Part shown: piece after piece, positions 35,881 to 45,552 of the stretch
Layout of the letters: each line of letters opens with the position of its first letter
Position numbering within the stretch: the first letter of the stretch is position 1
Assembly (NCBI GenBank): GCA_964400285.1
Contig: CAYNTK010000003.1
Location: forward strand, 62,001-126,000
From: FEN-1279 sp964400285
Lineage (GTDB): Bacteria > Bacteroidota > Ignavibacteria > Tepidaquicellales > Tepidaquicellaceae
Length of the DNA: 64,000 bases
Direction: 5' to 3'
Translations under genes and position numbers: made by a program
Notes under the pieces: model-generated
The model's input: only the letters and a program-made list of their open reading frames with translations
What the model was told of the DNA's origin: nothing
The model's database searches: none

Positions 35881-36378
35881 GTGAGAAATAAAAAACCTAA
35901 TTTATCAAAAATAAAATTTTTACTAATGGATATGGACGGATGTTTAACAACAGGACAAATAATTTTTTCGAGCACAGGAGTTGATACAAAAATTTTTCAT
36001 ACGCACGATGGATTTGGGATTACACGAGGAAGAAAACTTGGGTTAAAATTTGCAGTAATTAGTGGAATGTCTTCTAAAGTTAATAAGATTAGATGCGATA
36101 GATTAAAAATAGATTACCTGTATGAGAATGTAGATGACAAAAGAATACCATACGAAGATTTAAAGAAAAAATATTCTTTAAGAGATGAGAACTTTGCATT
36201 TATAGGTGATGATAAATTTGATTTGCCACTATTGAGAGAAGTTGGATTTTCCTGTTGTCCGAATAATGCAATGCCTGAGGTTAAAAGACATGTTCATTAT
36301 GTATGTAAAAAAAACGGTGGAGAAGGAGCAGTAAGAGAAATAATAGATAAGATTTTAAAAGCAAAAAAATTAATATAA
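35881..36378 (+). CDS. kdsC: 3-deoxy-D-manno-octulosonate 8-phosphate phosphatase KdsC-like
   Basis: A haloacid-dehalogenase phosphatase making Kdo for lipopolysaccharide. The nucleophile motif is LLMDMDGCLTTGQI (Asp-x-Asp), motif II is AVISGMSS, and motif IV is FIGDDKFDLPLLREVG. The length (165) and the absence of a cap domain are typical of KdsC, and the KdsC signature HTHDGFGI is present. Start is GTG at 35881. No other Kdo gene is in the window. HAD-type assignment is firm; substrate specificity rests on these motifs. Confidence 0.88.
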   Translation: MRNKKPNLSKIKFLLMDMDGCLTTGQIIFSSTGVDTKIFHTHDGFGITRGRKLGLKFAVISGMSSKVNKIRCDRLKIDYLYENVDDKRIPYEDLKKKYSLRDENFAFIGDDKFDLPLLREVGFSCCPNNAMPEVKRHVHYVCKKNGGEGAVREIIDKILKAKKLI

Positions 36379-36407
36379 TATTTCAATAATTAAATAATAA
36401 ATAAGAT

Positions 36408-37589
36408 ATGGATTCAAAAAATTTAAAGTTCACGTCAAAATTAATTCATGGTGGAGGATACAAAAACAAACTTGGAGCTGTAAACGTACCAATTTATCAA
36501 TCATCAACATTTGAATTCGAAAGTGCAGAAGAAGGAGCGAGGTGTTTTAACGGAGAGAGCGATGGCTATATATATACAAGAATCGGTAATCCAACAATAA
36601 ATGTACTTGAACGAACAGTGGCGGATTTGGAAAAAGGTTATGGAGGTATAGCAACAAGTTCAGGTATGGGAGCGGTTTCAACAATTTATATGGCATTGCT
36701 TAATAAAGGTGACCATATAGTAAGTTCCGATGCAGTTTACGGACCATCGAGAGGTTTAATGGAAGACCATTTTTCGAGATTCGGAGTAGAATCGACATAC
36801 GTAGATACTTCTAACATCGAAAACATTAAAAAAGCAATTAAGTCAAATACAAAAGTTTTATATATAGAATCACCCGCAAATCCAACGATTTCAATTACTG
36901 ATTTAAAAGCTTGTAGTGAAATTGCAAAGAAACACAATTTATTAATGGTTGTTGATAATACATTTTCAAGTCCGTATTTACAAAGACCAATTGAATTTGG
37001 TGCTGATGTAGTTTTCCATTCGATTACAAAATTTATAAATGGACATGCCGATGTTGTAGGTGGTGTAATTGTAGCAAAAACAGAGGAGTTATATAAAAAA
37101 ATTCGTTCATTAATGATTGCAATGGGTTGTAATATGGACCCTCATCAGGCATATTTAGTTATTAGAGGACTAAAAACATTAAGTATCCGAATTGACCGAG
37201 CTCAGGAAAATGCTATGAAGATTGCGGAATGGCTCGAAAAGCATCAGAAAGTAGAATGGATAAAATATCCTGGTTTGAAATCTCATCCTCAGCATGAACT
37301 CGCAAAAAGGCAGATGGACGGTTTTGGTGCAATGATTAGCTTTGGTTTAAAAGGTGGTCTTGAAGCAGGAAAAGTATTGATGAATAATGTAAAACTTGCA
37401 ATACTTGCAGTTTCACTTGGTGGTGTAGAAACTTTAATCGAACACCCTGCTTCTATGACACATTCGAAAGTATCGGCAGAAGATAAAAAGAAAGCAGGAA
37501 TTAGTGATGGACTTGTTAGACTTGCCGTAGGGATAGAAGATGTGGAAGATTTAATTTCAGATTTAGAGCAGGCACTTTCAAAAGTATAA
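36408..37589 (+). CDS. PLP-dependent trans-sulfuration enzyme (methionine gamma-lyase or cystathionine gamma-synthase/lyase type)
   Basis: A Cys/Met metabolism PLP enzyme. The N-terminal IHGGGYKNKLGAVNVPIYQS and YIYTRIGNPT are typical of this family, the PLP lysine is in SITKFINGHADVVGG, and the phosphate-binding GMGAVSTIYMALL lies before it. The closing LIEHPASMTHSK and GLVRLAVGIEDVEDLI are family-conserved. Which reaction it catalyses (gamma-synthase, gamma-lyase or methionine gamma-lyase) cannot be decided by eye, so no symbol is given. It is 29 bases after kdsC and 40 bases before recG. No SAM riboswitch fits in the short upstream gap. Confidence 0.9.
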   Translation: MDSKNLKFTSKLIHGGGYKNKLGAVNVPIYQSSTFEFESAEEGARCFNGESDGYIYTRIGNPTINVLERTVADLEKGYGGIATSSGMGAVSTIYMALLNKGDHIVSSDAVYGPSRGLMEDHFSRFGVESTYVDTSNIENIKKAIKSNTKVLYIESPANPTISITDLKACSEIAKKHNLLMVVDNTFSSPYLQRPIEFGADVVFHSITKFINGHADVVGGVIVAKTEELYKKIRSLMIAMGCNMDPHQAYLVIRGLKTLSIRIDRAQENAMKIAEWLEKHQKVEWIKYPGLKSHPQHELAKRQMDGFGAMISFGLKGGLEAGKVLMNNVKLAILAVSLGGVETLIEHPASMTHSKVSAEDKKKAGISDGLVRLAVGIEDVEDLISDLEQALSKV

Positions 37590-37629
37590 TAAATTAAAAT
37601 TCCAGAGAAATAAATTTATTTCCAAATCA

Positions 37630-39741
37630 TTGGATATAAAATATTTAAAAGGTGTCGGAGAAAAGCGTGCAAAAGCATTTAATAAAATCGGGATAGATAA
37701 ACTTGAAGATTTTCTTAAGTTTATTCCGCGAATTTATATTCAAAAAATAAGTGTCAGAGATTTTCGTAATCACTATGGAGAAAACGTTATCGTCTATGGT
37801 AAAGTGATAGATGTAGAGCATCCGCAAAAGAAAACACAACCTTTAAAAATATTTTTAAGTGATAATACCGGAACTACAGAAATACCTTTTTTTGGGAAAA
37901 GTGAATTTCGCTCGAAACAATTCCGGTTAAAAGAAAACTATCTTTTTTGGGGTAAAGTGAGCGAGGGTTTTGGGTTTACTAAATTCAAACTCGAATACCG
38001 AGACCATATAAAAATTGACATTAATGATAAAAGCAATATTGATTTTTTAAAATTTCCATTTTACCCCATTTATGAACTTCAGGGCGAATTGAAAAAAACA
38101 TGGATAAAGCCATTACTTCTTTCAAAGATTGTATTTAATGCATTCTCAGCTATATTAAAACAAAATCAGAACTTAACTGAAGAAACATTACCAGAATATG
38201 TAATTGAAGAAGCAAAGCTACCTCTTAAAAAAGAATCAATACTAAGAATTAATTTCCCTTTAAAATTAACCGATATAGAAGAAGCAAGAAAAAGATTGGC
38301 CTTTGAAGAACTATTTTATCTACAATTGATTTTTGCATTAAAGAAGCTGAGCATAAAAAATGAAGTTAAAGGGATTTCCTTTTCAAAGGACATTGAATAT
38401 TTAAAAGATGCTTTCGAAAAAGCATTAAAATTCAAACTAACCGATGCACAAAAAAGGGTAATAGATGAAATTTATACGGATATGAAATCGGAATCTGTAA
38501 TGAACAGATTATTACAGGGAGATGTTGGAAGCGGAAAAACGATTGTATCTATTTTTGCTATGCTGATAGCAGTTTATAACGGGTATCAATCTGCCTTAAT
38601 GTGTCCTACGGAAATACTTGCCGAGCAACATTTTATGACAATTTCAAGTTTCCTAAAAGGATTTAATGATGTATCAGGAGAAAACATATCTGCAACACTT
38701 TTAGTAGGTGGACAGAAGAAAAAATTAAGGGAAGAACTATTACGTGATATTCGACTTGGAGAAAAAAAAATAATTATTGGAACTCACGCTTTGATACAGG
38801 AAAAAGTCGAATATAAGAATCTCGGTTTTGTTGTAATAGACGAACAGCACAAATTCGGGGTATTGCAAAGAGCAAAATTAAAAGAGAAAGGACTTAATCC
38901 TGATGTATTAGTAATGACTGCAACTCCAATTCCAAGAACTTTATCGTTGACATATTACGGAGATTTAGATGTTTCCGTTATAAATGAATTACCGGGGAAC
39001 CGAAAACCAATAAAGACTTATCTTAGAAAAGAAGAAGACAAAGAAAATATTTATAAATTCGTTAAAGATGAAATTAGTAAAGGGAAACAGGTATATATAA
39101 TCTATCCACTAATCGAGGAATCGGAAAAGATGGATTTAAAATCTGCAGAAGAAAATTATAAGATACTTAAAGAAACTGTTTTTAAAAATTTTAATGTAGG
39201 AATGATACACGGGAGAATGTTTTGGTATGAAAAAGATGAAATAATGGAAGATTTTAAGAATAAAAAAATTCATATACTTGTTTCCACAACAGTAATCGAG
39301 GTTGGAATCGATATACCAACAGCAACGATAATGATAATAGAAGAAGCACAGAGATTCGGGCTATCACAATTGCATCAATTACGAGGAAGAGTTGGAAGGG
39401 GTACCGAGCAATCATATTGCATCCTAATAGCAAAAAATTTAGATGAAGTTTCGGAGAAAAGATTAAATATACTTTGTAAAACGACAGATGGATTTAAAAT
39501 AGCAGAAACAGATATGGAAATAAGAGGACCCGGAGAATTTTTTGGAACAAGACAATCGGGTGTTTTAAATTTTTCCTGCACGGATTTAAGTAAGGATAAA
39601 AATCTTTTATTAAATGCAAGAGAAATTGCTTTTAAAATAATCGAAAAAGATCCACAATTAAGAATGAATGAAAATATAAAAATAAAGAATCATTTCTTAA
39701 AAAACTATAAAGATGCATTGTATTTGATGAATGTTGCTTAA
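37630..39741 (+). CDS. recG: ATP-dependent DNA helicase RecG
   Basis: A superfamily 2 helicase that remodels stalled replication forks and Holliday junctions. The wedge/OB domain comes first (YLKGVGEKRAKAFNKIGI, RDFRNHYGENVIVYGKV). Motifs include QGDVGSGKTIVSIFAM (Walker A), VIDEQHKFGVLQR (DEQH box), MTATPIPRTLSLTYYGDL and the QRFGLSQLHQLRGRVGRG motif VI. Start is TTG at 37630; no Shine-Dalgarno site is visible. Length 703 is standard. Confidence 0.95.
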   Translation: MDIKYLKGVGEKRAKAFNKIGIDKLEDFLKFIPRIYIQKISVRDFRNHYGENVIVYGKVIDVEHPQKKTQPLKIFLSDNTGTTEIPFFGKSEFRSKQFRLKENYLFWGKVSEGFGFTKFKLEYRDHIKIDINDKSNIDFLKFPFYPIYELQGELKKTWIKPLLLSKIVFNAFSAILKQNQNLTEETLPEYVIEEAKLPLKKESILRINFPLKLTDIEEARKRLAFEELFYLQLIFALKKLSIKNEVKGISFSKDIEYLKDAFEKALKFKLTDAQKRVIDEIYTDMKSESVMNRLLQGDVGSGKTIVSIFAMLIAVYNGYQSALMCPTEILAEQHFMTISSFLKGFNDVSGENISATLLVGGQKKKLREELLRDIRLGEKKIIIGTHALIQEKVEYKNLGFVVIDEQHKFGVLQRAKLKEKGLNPDVLVMTATPIPRTLSLTYYGDLDVSVINELPGNRKPIKTYLRKEEDKENIYKFVKDEISKGKQVYIIYPLIEESEKMDLKSAEENYKILKETVFKNFNVGMIHGRMFWYEKDEIMEDFKNKKIHILVSTTVIEVGIDIPTATIMIIEEAQRFGLSQLHQLRGRVGRGTEQSYCILIAKNLDEVSEKRLNILCKTTDGFKIAETDMEIRGPGEFFGTRQSGVLNFSCTDLSKDKNLLLNAREIAFKIIEKDPQLRMNENIKIKNHFLKNYKDALYLMNVA

Positions 39742-39773
39742 GGATATGAAAAAAGAAATATTAATTCGAGTAG

Positions 39774-41252
39774 GTGATTTTACGTTTATATTTTATTCGA
39801 AATATTATATTTTATTTTTTAAATTTTTACACATTGAACAAAAAGCATTTTAAATCTGAATTAGCCATACCGATTCTGACGATTTTATTTGATTCTTTGG
39901 CAATTATATCTGCTTATTTATTATCATATTGGATAAGGTTTTATTCACCTTTTACTACTATCTTTCCTATAACAAGTGGAATACCCGGAACTTCTGGATA
40001 TTTATATTTTATTTTTGCGACTTTACCTATATGGATACTTGTGTTTCAATCTTTTAAAATGTATAGGGTAAAAAGAGTAGTATTCATTATGGATGAATTT
40101 TTCTTGATATTAAAATGTGTAACAATATCGATAATATTTTCTATGGGAATAATTTTTTTCTTCAGAGAATTTCCTTATTCACGTCTTGTATTTACATTGA
40201 TCTGGATTAATTCAGTTTTGATAATAACATTCTTCAGGTATATACTTTTAAAGTTTGAAAAAAATCTGTATAATAAGGGAATCGGGACTAAAACAGTAGC
40301 AATAATAGGTGATAATGAGATTTCGGATAAAATATATGTAAAATTCAATAAAGAAAAATATGCAGGATTAAATATTGTAGGCTTTTTCAGTAAAAATATT
40401 CCTAACGAGCAAACGAAATCAGAGAAAAATTATCTTGGAGATTACGAATCAATACCATCAAAAATAAGAGAATATAATCTACAAATAATAATTATTGCAC
40501 TACCTGCAAATGAACATGAAGATTTATATACTATACTCAAATTATGTGAAGGCATAAATATCGAATTTATGCTCGTGCCGGATTTTGTAGAAGTAATGAC
40601 AAGCAGATTAAAAGTAGAAGAAATAAATGGAACTCCATTTATGAAAATTAAATCATTACCATTAAATATTTGGAATAAAATGGTAAAGAGAGTTTTTGAT
40701 ATAGTATTTTCACTTTTATTTTTACTGATTACATCACCTGTAATGATAATTTTGATAATATTAATAAAGGTAACATCAAAAGGACCTTTGTTTTATTTGC
40801 AGGAAAGAGTTGGACTCGATGGGAAGAAATTTAAGATTATTAAATTCAGGTCTATGAGAATAGATGCAGAACGCAGTGGGCCACAATTTGTTTCTGTTAA
40901 TGATGATAGGTATACACCTATAGGGAAATTTATAAGGAAATATTCTCTTGATGAACTACCTCAATTTTTAAATGTTTTAAAAGGAGATATGAGTGTAGTT
41001 GGACCAAGACCAGAAAGAGAATTTTTTATAGAACAAATGAAAACAAAAGTAAACAGATATTTAGAGAGGCACAGAGTTAAATGCGGTATCACAGGTTGGG
41101 CTCAAGTAAACGGATTAAGGGGTTCTAAAACTTCAATGCAAGCAAGAATAGATTATGATATTTATTATATAGAAAATTGGTCATTAACATTTGATTTGAA
41201 AATAATATTTAAAACATTAAAAGAAACTTTTTTTTCGAAAACAGCTATGTAA
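39774..41252 (+). CDS. Undecaprenyl-phosphate sugar phosphotransferase (WcaJ/WbaP-like)
   Basis: Transfers a sugar-1-phosphate to undecaprenyl phosphate, the first step of exopolysaccharide or O-antigen repeat synthesis. Four to five hydrophobic helices lie in the first 145 residues, a CoA/NAD-binding-like domain (VAIIGDNEISDKIY) follows, and the C-terminal sugar transferase has KRVFDIVFSLL, FKIIKFRSM, PIGKFIRKYSLDELPQFLNVLKGDMS (in parts), VGPRPE and GITGWAQVNG. GTG at 39774 starts the frame; TTG at 39834 is an equally possible start. No other polysaccharide gene is adjacent. Confidence 0.88.
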   Translation: MILRLYFIRNIIFYFLNFYTLNKKHFKSELAIPILTILFDSLAIISAYLLSYWIRFYSPFTTIFPITSGIPGTSGYLYFIFATLPIWILVFQSFKMYRVKRVVFIMDEFFLILKCVTISIIFSMGIIFFFREFPYSRLVFTLIWINSVLIITFFRYILLKFEKNLYNKGIGTKTVAIIGDNEISDKIYVKFNKEKYAGLNIVGFFSKNIPNEQTKSEKNYLGDYESIPSKIREYNLQIIIIALPANEHEDLYTILKLCEGINIEFMLVPDFVEVMTSRLKVEEINGTPFMKIKSLPLNIWNKMVKRVFDIVFSLLFLLITSPVMIILIILIKVTSKGPLFYLQERVGLDGKKFKIIKFRSMRIDAERSGPQFVSVNDDRYTPIGKFIRKYSLDELPQFLNVLKGDMSVVGPRPEREFFIEQMKTKVNRYLERHRVKCGITGWAQVNGLRGSKTSMQARIDYDIYYIENWSLTFDLKIIFKTLKETFFSKTAM

Positions 41253-41285
41253 ACTAACTTTTTTTATAAAATAATTTTAAAATAA

Positions 41286-41645
41286 TTGATTGCAGTAGTA
41301 ATATTTTATTTACATTTGATTTTTGCGTGTTATATTTTTTGTAAAACATTCCAGAGTGACGGAATAGTAATGGCATTTTTAAATGTTGCATTTATTATTG
41401 TTTTATTTACAGTTGGTTGGACAATATCGGATTTAATTATTGGAATATTTATCTCGGAGGAGGGATATAGAATTTTAATACCTCAAAGCAAAGTTCTTTT
41501 ATCTATTATTAAACTCACAGGATTTTATCGACCTGAATCAGGTGAATATGCAAAGTTATTACCGAAAGATTCAGTAGCTTTAATATTTTTAAGTTTTACA
41601 GAAATTTTATTTTACAGATTTTTCTTCAAAGAAGTAAAAAATTGA
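41286..41645 (+). CDS. Small integral membrane protein, unknown
   Basis: A 119-residue protein with TTG at 41286 and three to four hydrophobic helices at about residues 3-18, 28-55 and 95-112. A polar loop (SEEGYRILIPQSK) lies between the helices. The stop overlaps the start of the T9SS cargo gene in a TTGA arrangement, so they are coupled. No family recognised. The coupling to a secreted protein suggests it belongs to the same transcript; its role is unknown. Confidence 0.6.
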   Translation: MIAVVIFYLHLIFACYIFCKTFQSDGIVMAFLNVAFIIVLFTVGWTISDLIIGIFISEEGYRILIPQSKVLLSIIKLTGFYRPESGEYAKLLPKDSVALIFLSFTEILFYRFFFKEVKN

Positions 41646-43684
41646 TAAAAAAAATTTTATATATTATATCATTATTTTGTTTGTTAGTTTTTTTCTCCTC
41701 ATTTAATTTACTTAACCCAAGGAATACAAATACTATAATAGTTCAATTTGTTGCAGTGAATGGATATGGTAATAATTTATATATAGATAATGTTTCCTTT
41801 GGGCAAAGACCTGCTTACGATATTGCAATTACATCTATCAACAATATTCCAAAAGATACAACATATCTTAATAGCTTATACACATATAAAATAGCTCCTG
41901 AGATTAATGTTACAAACTTTGGTAATAACCCAATTACACAAGATTCGATATTTATGGTAATTAATTCAATATCCTATTTTAGTAAAGATACAATAGGTTC
42001 TTTACAACCTGGTCAGACTGTAGTATTGACTTTCGACACACTTACAATAGTTCCCAATCTGACTTATGATATAATTGTATATGCAAAACCGATTAACAAT
42101 GATTCAATAAGGTCGAACGATACACTAAAACAAACTTCCGTATTTTTGTTGGGAACTTACAGAAATGTCCTCACAGAAGAATTTACAAGTATGACTTCAC
42201 CATCTTGTGCAAGCAATAATCCATCATTGAATTCATATATCGATTCGAATTTTCAATATATATGCGCAGTTAAATATCATCTTGGATTTCCATCACCGGG
42301 AATTGATTCTTTATATTTAGCAGATACATTATATCAAAAACAAAGAGCTAATTATTATTACGTTTATGCAGTCCCCACGACTTTTCTCGACGGAAAGCAG
42401 AGACTTCCACTTCCCTACTCGCAAGACTCGAATTTATTTATACCTTTCGGTTCAAGATATTTTACAGGTTCTCCACTTTCAGTCGAAGTTTCAGACACAT
42501 TACTTACAGGCGATACAATTCAAACTAAAATTAATATAAATTTATTATATACTATAGCATCAAATAATTTAAGATTAAGAATATATGCAATAGAAAGATA
42601 TAAAATTTATTCCTCTCCACCGGGAACAAATAGCGAAAAAAATTTCTATGACATTTTTCGCAAAGCTATTCCTGATACAACAGGAATTTTAATTAGTAAC
42701 ATTGCAGGGAATTATCAATATACATACAAATATCATATTAACTCATCATGGGCTGATTCATTAATTTATACACTTGCATTCGTTCAAGATGATAACACAA
42801 AAGAAGTTTTAAACTGTGGAAAAAGTAGAACAACAATAAATAAAACAAAAGTTAAATTAGATAAAAAATTTTATTCTATAAATAACAAAGCAGATTTATC
42901 AGAAAACATACCTAATATTTATAAAAAAAATATTATTAAGAATGAAGATACTGTAGGAATAAGTAATTTCAACTTCGAAGGATTTGAAGGTCCTTTTCCT
43001 CCTGCTGGGTGGAAAATTTTAAATCCAGATGTTGGTTTTACTTTCGAAAAATTGAGAGGTTATAATGGACCAAGATTTGGAGGTGTTAATTGCATTAAAA
43101 TTCCATTTTATGATTATCCGAACATTGGACAAAAGGATACATTACTTTCTGTAACTTTTACAAATATTTCACCGATAGATTCATTTAGATTTGATTATTC
43201 ATACGCACAATATCTCTCAAGCTTTATAGATAGCCTTGTAGTAAGTTTATCAACTGATGGAGGATTAACATTCATTCCAGTTTTTCAAAAAGGAGGTTAT
43301 ACACTTGCCACATCACCAGCAACGACATTATCTTATGGTCCTGTTTCTTCCACGCAATGGATGGAGTTTTCCTATCCAATGAGTGCTGTTTTCCCTTTAA
43401 ATCCGATTACACCAATACCAGCAGTGTATAAATTATATCAAAATTATCCAAATCCATTTAATCCAAAAACTAATATAAAATTCGATTTACCGAATAATGT
43501 ATTTGTTAATTTGAAAATTTATGATTTGCTAGGAAGAGAGATTACAACATTAGTTAATGAAAAAAAATCTGCGGGTTCATACACAATAGAATTTACAGCT
43601 TTAAATCTTGCTTCGGGGATTTATTTTTATAAATTAAATGCTGGTGATTTTACCGAAGTAAAGAAAATGATTTTTATAAAGTAA
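41642..43684 (+). CDS. Secreted protein with Omp28-like domain and T9SS type A sorting domain
   Basis: A 680-residue exported protein. A signal peptide (FCLLVFFSSF) opens it. Residues about 50-170 look like a CARDB-type beta domain, then an Omp28-like thioredoxin-fold domain (LTEEFTSMTSPSCASNNPS) follows, in which the usual CxxC is reduced to one Cys. A choice-of-anchor-J-like region (FEGFEGPFPPAGWKIL) precedes the C-terminal sorting domain from about residue 597: YKLYQNYPNPFNPKTNI, VNLKIYDLLGREITTLVNE and a terminal KKMIFIK. Type IX secretion would release or anchor it at the cell surface. Its partner or substrate is not known. Confidence 0.88.
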   Translation: MIKKILYIISLFCLLVFFSSFNLLNPRNTNTIIVQFVAVNGYGNNLYIDNVSFGQRPAYDIAITSINNIPKDTTYLNSLYTYKIAPEINVTNFGNNPITQDSIFMVINSISYFSKDTIGSLQPGQTVVLTFDTLTIVPNLTYDIIVYAKPINNDSIRSNDTLKQTSVFLLGTYRNVLTEEFTSMTSPSCASNNPSLNSYIDSNFQYICAVKYHLGFPSPGIDSLYLADTLYQKQRANYYYVYAVPTTFLDGKQRLPLPYSQDSNLFIPFGSRYFTGSPLSVEVSDTLLTGDTIQTKININLLYTIASNNLRLRIYAIERYKIYSSPPGTNSEKNFYDIFRKAIPDTTGILISNIAGNYQYTYKYHINSSWADSLIYTLAFVQDDNTKEVLNCGKSRTTINKTKVKLDKKFYSINNKADLSENIPNIYKKNIIKNEDTVGISNFNFEGFEGPFPPAGWKILNPDVGFTFEKLRGYNGPRFGGVNCIKIPFYDYPNIGQKDTLLSVTFTNISPIDSFRFDYSYAQYLSSFIDSLVVSLSTDGGLTFIPVFQKGGYTLATSPATTLSYGPVSSTQWMEFSYPMSAVFPLNPITPIPAVYKLYQNYPNPFNPKTNIKFDLPNNVFVNLKIYDLLGREITTLVNEKKSAGSYTIEFTALNLASGIYFYKLNAGDFTEVKKMIFIK

Positions 43685-43697
43685 TTTAATTTAGATT

Positions 43698-44111
43698 TTA
43701 ACTTAACACTTCATTTACTTTAATTAAAGAAGATATAAGAGATTCCAATTCGGGTTTTGAAAACTTTTTTAAAATTTTATGCTCACATTCTTTAAGGATT
43801 TTTAATATTTTTCTTTGAGTTATAACACCTTTTTTCGTAAGTGTAACATTCATAACTCTTCTATCACCTTTTGTTTTAACTTCTTGGATATAGCCACTAT
43901 TCATCAATTTTTCGATAACTCTGCTCCCACGAGATACAGAAAGTCCCATTTTTTGCGAGAGAATCTTACAAGGCATTATAACACCGGGTTCAATAGATAT
44001 CAATCCTTTAAATTCCGCAGGTGATAATTTAAGTTCTTCTCTTATTTTTTCCTCCTGTGAGCAACATTTAGATTTTAGTGTAAATATTATTTCAATTATA
44101 TTTTTATTCAT
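43698..44111 (-). CDS. MarR-family transcriptional regulator
   Basis: A winged-helix DNA-binding protein. The ATG at 44111 is preferred over 44138 because the earlier codons add a basic stretch not typical of the family. Helix-turn-helix and wing are in MPCKILSQKMGLSVSRGSRVI and VKTKGDRRVMNVTLTKKG, with the DxR-type motif of the wing. Length (137) is normal. A CCSQEE segment near residue 14 could offer a redox or metal-sensing Cys pair, which is conjecture. The next gene is a metallophosphoesterase on the same strand, 84 bases away. Confidence 0.88.
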   Translation of the reverse strand: MNKNIIEIIFTLKSKCCSQEEKIREELKLSPAEFKGLISIEPGVIMPCKILSQKMGLSVSRGSRVIEKLMNSGYIQEVKTKGDRRVMNVTLTKKGVITQRKILKILKECEHKILKKFSKPELESLISSLIKVNEVLS

Positions 44112-44195
44112 TATAATTTTATTACTTGTTATTCGCAACTTATTATAAATATAGAATAATTACAATATAAATATTTTAGAATTTTTTAAAAAACT

Positions 44196-45464
44196 TTAAA
44201 TTAATCGAATTTGAGTAATTTCTGGTGGGCAATTTAATCTCATAGGAACTCCAACTGTCCCTAATCCTCGCGAAACATATAAATTTGAATCACCTTCCTG
44301 ATAATGTCCGCTTATTAAATCGCTAAATGTTGCGGCAATAGAGATATTTATTTTTCCGAATTTAGCAAATACAATCTGCCCTCCATGTGTATGGCCACTA
44401 AGCATTAAATCGATTTTCTTATCGGCTATTTCTCTAAAAATGTATGGTTTATGACATAAGAGAATTTTAGGAAGGTGTTCATATTTTTCATCTGTATTCT
44501 CGAGTGTAGTATTTAGGTAATTAATAATAATAAATCGTCTTTGTCCTCCGCTATCTCTTAAATCTTCTAAACCTATAATACACAATTCTTTACCTTTTAT
44601 ATTTACGAATTCAGTTTTATTTCTCAATAATTTAATTGGGCTTTCATCAGAAATGGCTTTTGCAACATATTCAGCATCAACAAAATAATCGTGATTTCCT
44701 AGAGTTCCATAAATTCCACTTTTCGCTTTTAAATCTCTAAAAGCTCTATTGAATGGATGAATTTCTTGAGGTTGGATATTTGTAAAATCTCCCGGTATAA
44801 TAATCAAATCGGAATTTAAACTATTAATAACATCGCTATATTCCTTCATCGTATCTTCATCCATATATGCACCACTGTGAATATCGCTAACCAAGGTAAT
44901 TGTAGTTCCAATAAGTTCATCAGGAAGATTATTGATTTTGATATCTTTATAAGAAACTTCATATTTATCTTTTCCAATAACACCTAAACCTGAACCGATG
45001 AAAGCGTAACCCGAAACAAGAGCAGCACTTGTAGTTATAAAAGCTCGTCGTGATTTGTCATAACGTATTATTGATTTTTTTGTTTTAAGTTTTTCGATTT
45101 TTTCCCGAACAACTTTGAATTTTTTTAAAATGAAAACAGGGAAATTGATAATAATTTTTAAAATTTTTCCAACAAGTAAATAAATACTTATCAACAAAAC
45201 CGATACCTGAAAAGCATAAAAAGGTAAAATATAGATGTTATAAATCGATTTGGGAATAACAGAGAAATTGAATCTATTAAATATCGCCCAGATAAAAGGA
45301 ATATTAAATATTGTGAATGGAATAATCGTAATCGAGTTAATAATTTTCAATTTTATATTTTTTTTCTTTAGAAATTTTCTAAAAGTGAAAAAAACTAAAG
45401 ACTGCAACGCTAATATTACAATTAAAGTAATAGTAATGAATATTAATCGACCATACGAGCTCAT
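44196..45464 (-). CDS. Membrane-anchored metallophosphoesterase (YkuE/YaeI-like)
   Basis: The first 120 residues hold four hydrophobic helices, then a twin-Arg-like segment SRRAFITTSAALVSG, and then a calcineurin-like phosphoesterase domain facing the periplasm. Metal-binding motifs are LVSDIHSGAYM, PGDFTNIQ, GTLGNHDYF, LCHKPYIF and LSGHTHGGQI. The related enzymes YaeI and YkuE act on lipid or cell-wall substrates, but the substrate here is not determined. Position between marR and divergent uvrA suggests no specific link. 'GVPMRLNCPPEITQIRLI' closes it, as is common in this family. Confidence 0.87.
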   Translation of the reverse strand: MSSYGRLIFITITLIVILALQSLVFFTFRKFLKKKNIKLKIINSITIIPFTIFNIPFIWAIFNRFNFSVIPKSIYNIYILPFYAFQVSVLLISIYLLVGKILKIIINFPVFILKKFKVVREKIEKLKTKKSIIRYDKSRRAFITTSAALVSGYAFIGSGLGVIGKDKYEVSYKDIKINNLPDELIGTTITLVSDIHSGAYMDEDTMKEYSDVINSLNSDLIIIPGDFTNIQPQEIHPFNRAFRDLKAKSGIYGTLGNHDYFVDAEYVAKAISDESPIKLLRNKTEFVNIKGKELCIIGLEDLRDSGGQRRFIIINYLNTTLENTDEKYEHLPKILLCHKPYIFREIADKKIDLMLSGHTHGGQIVFAKFGKINISIAATFSDLISGHYQEGDSNLYVSRGLGTVGVPMRLNCPPEITQIRLI

Positions 45465-45552
45465 TAAATATGATTTCTTTTAATCTTCAAATTATTGTTT
45501 ATTATTTATAACTTAAATGTTAAAATTTTTATATTTATAATTTGAAACATAA

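Noticed and set aside
39746..39856. ATG open frame of 35 codons before the sugar transferase
   Set aside because: Short, out of frame with the gene, and no conserved features.
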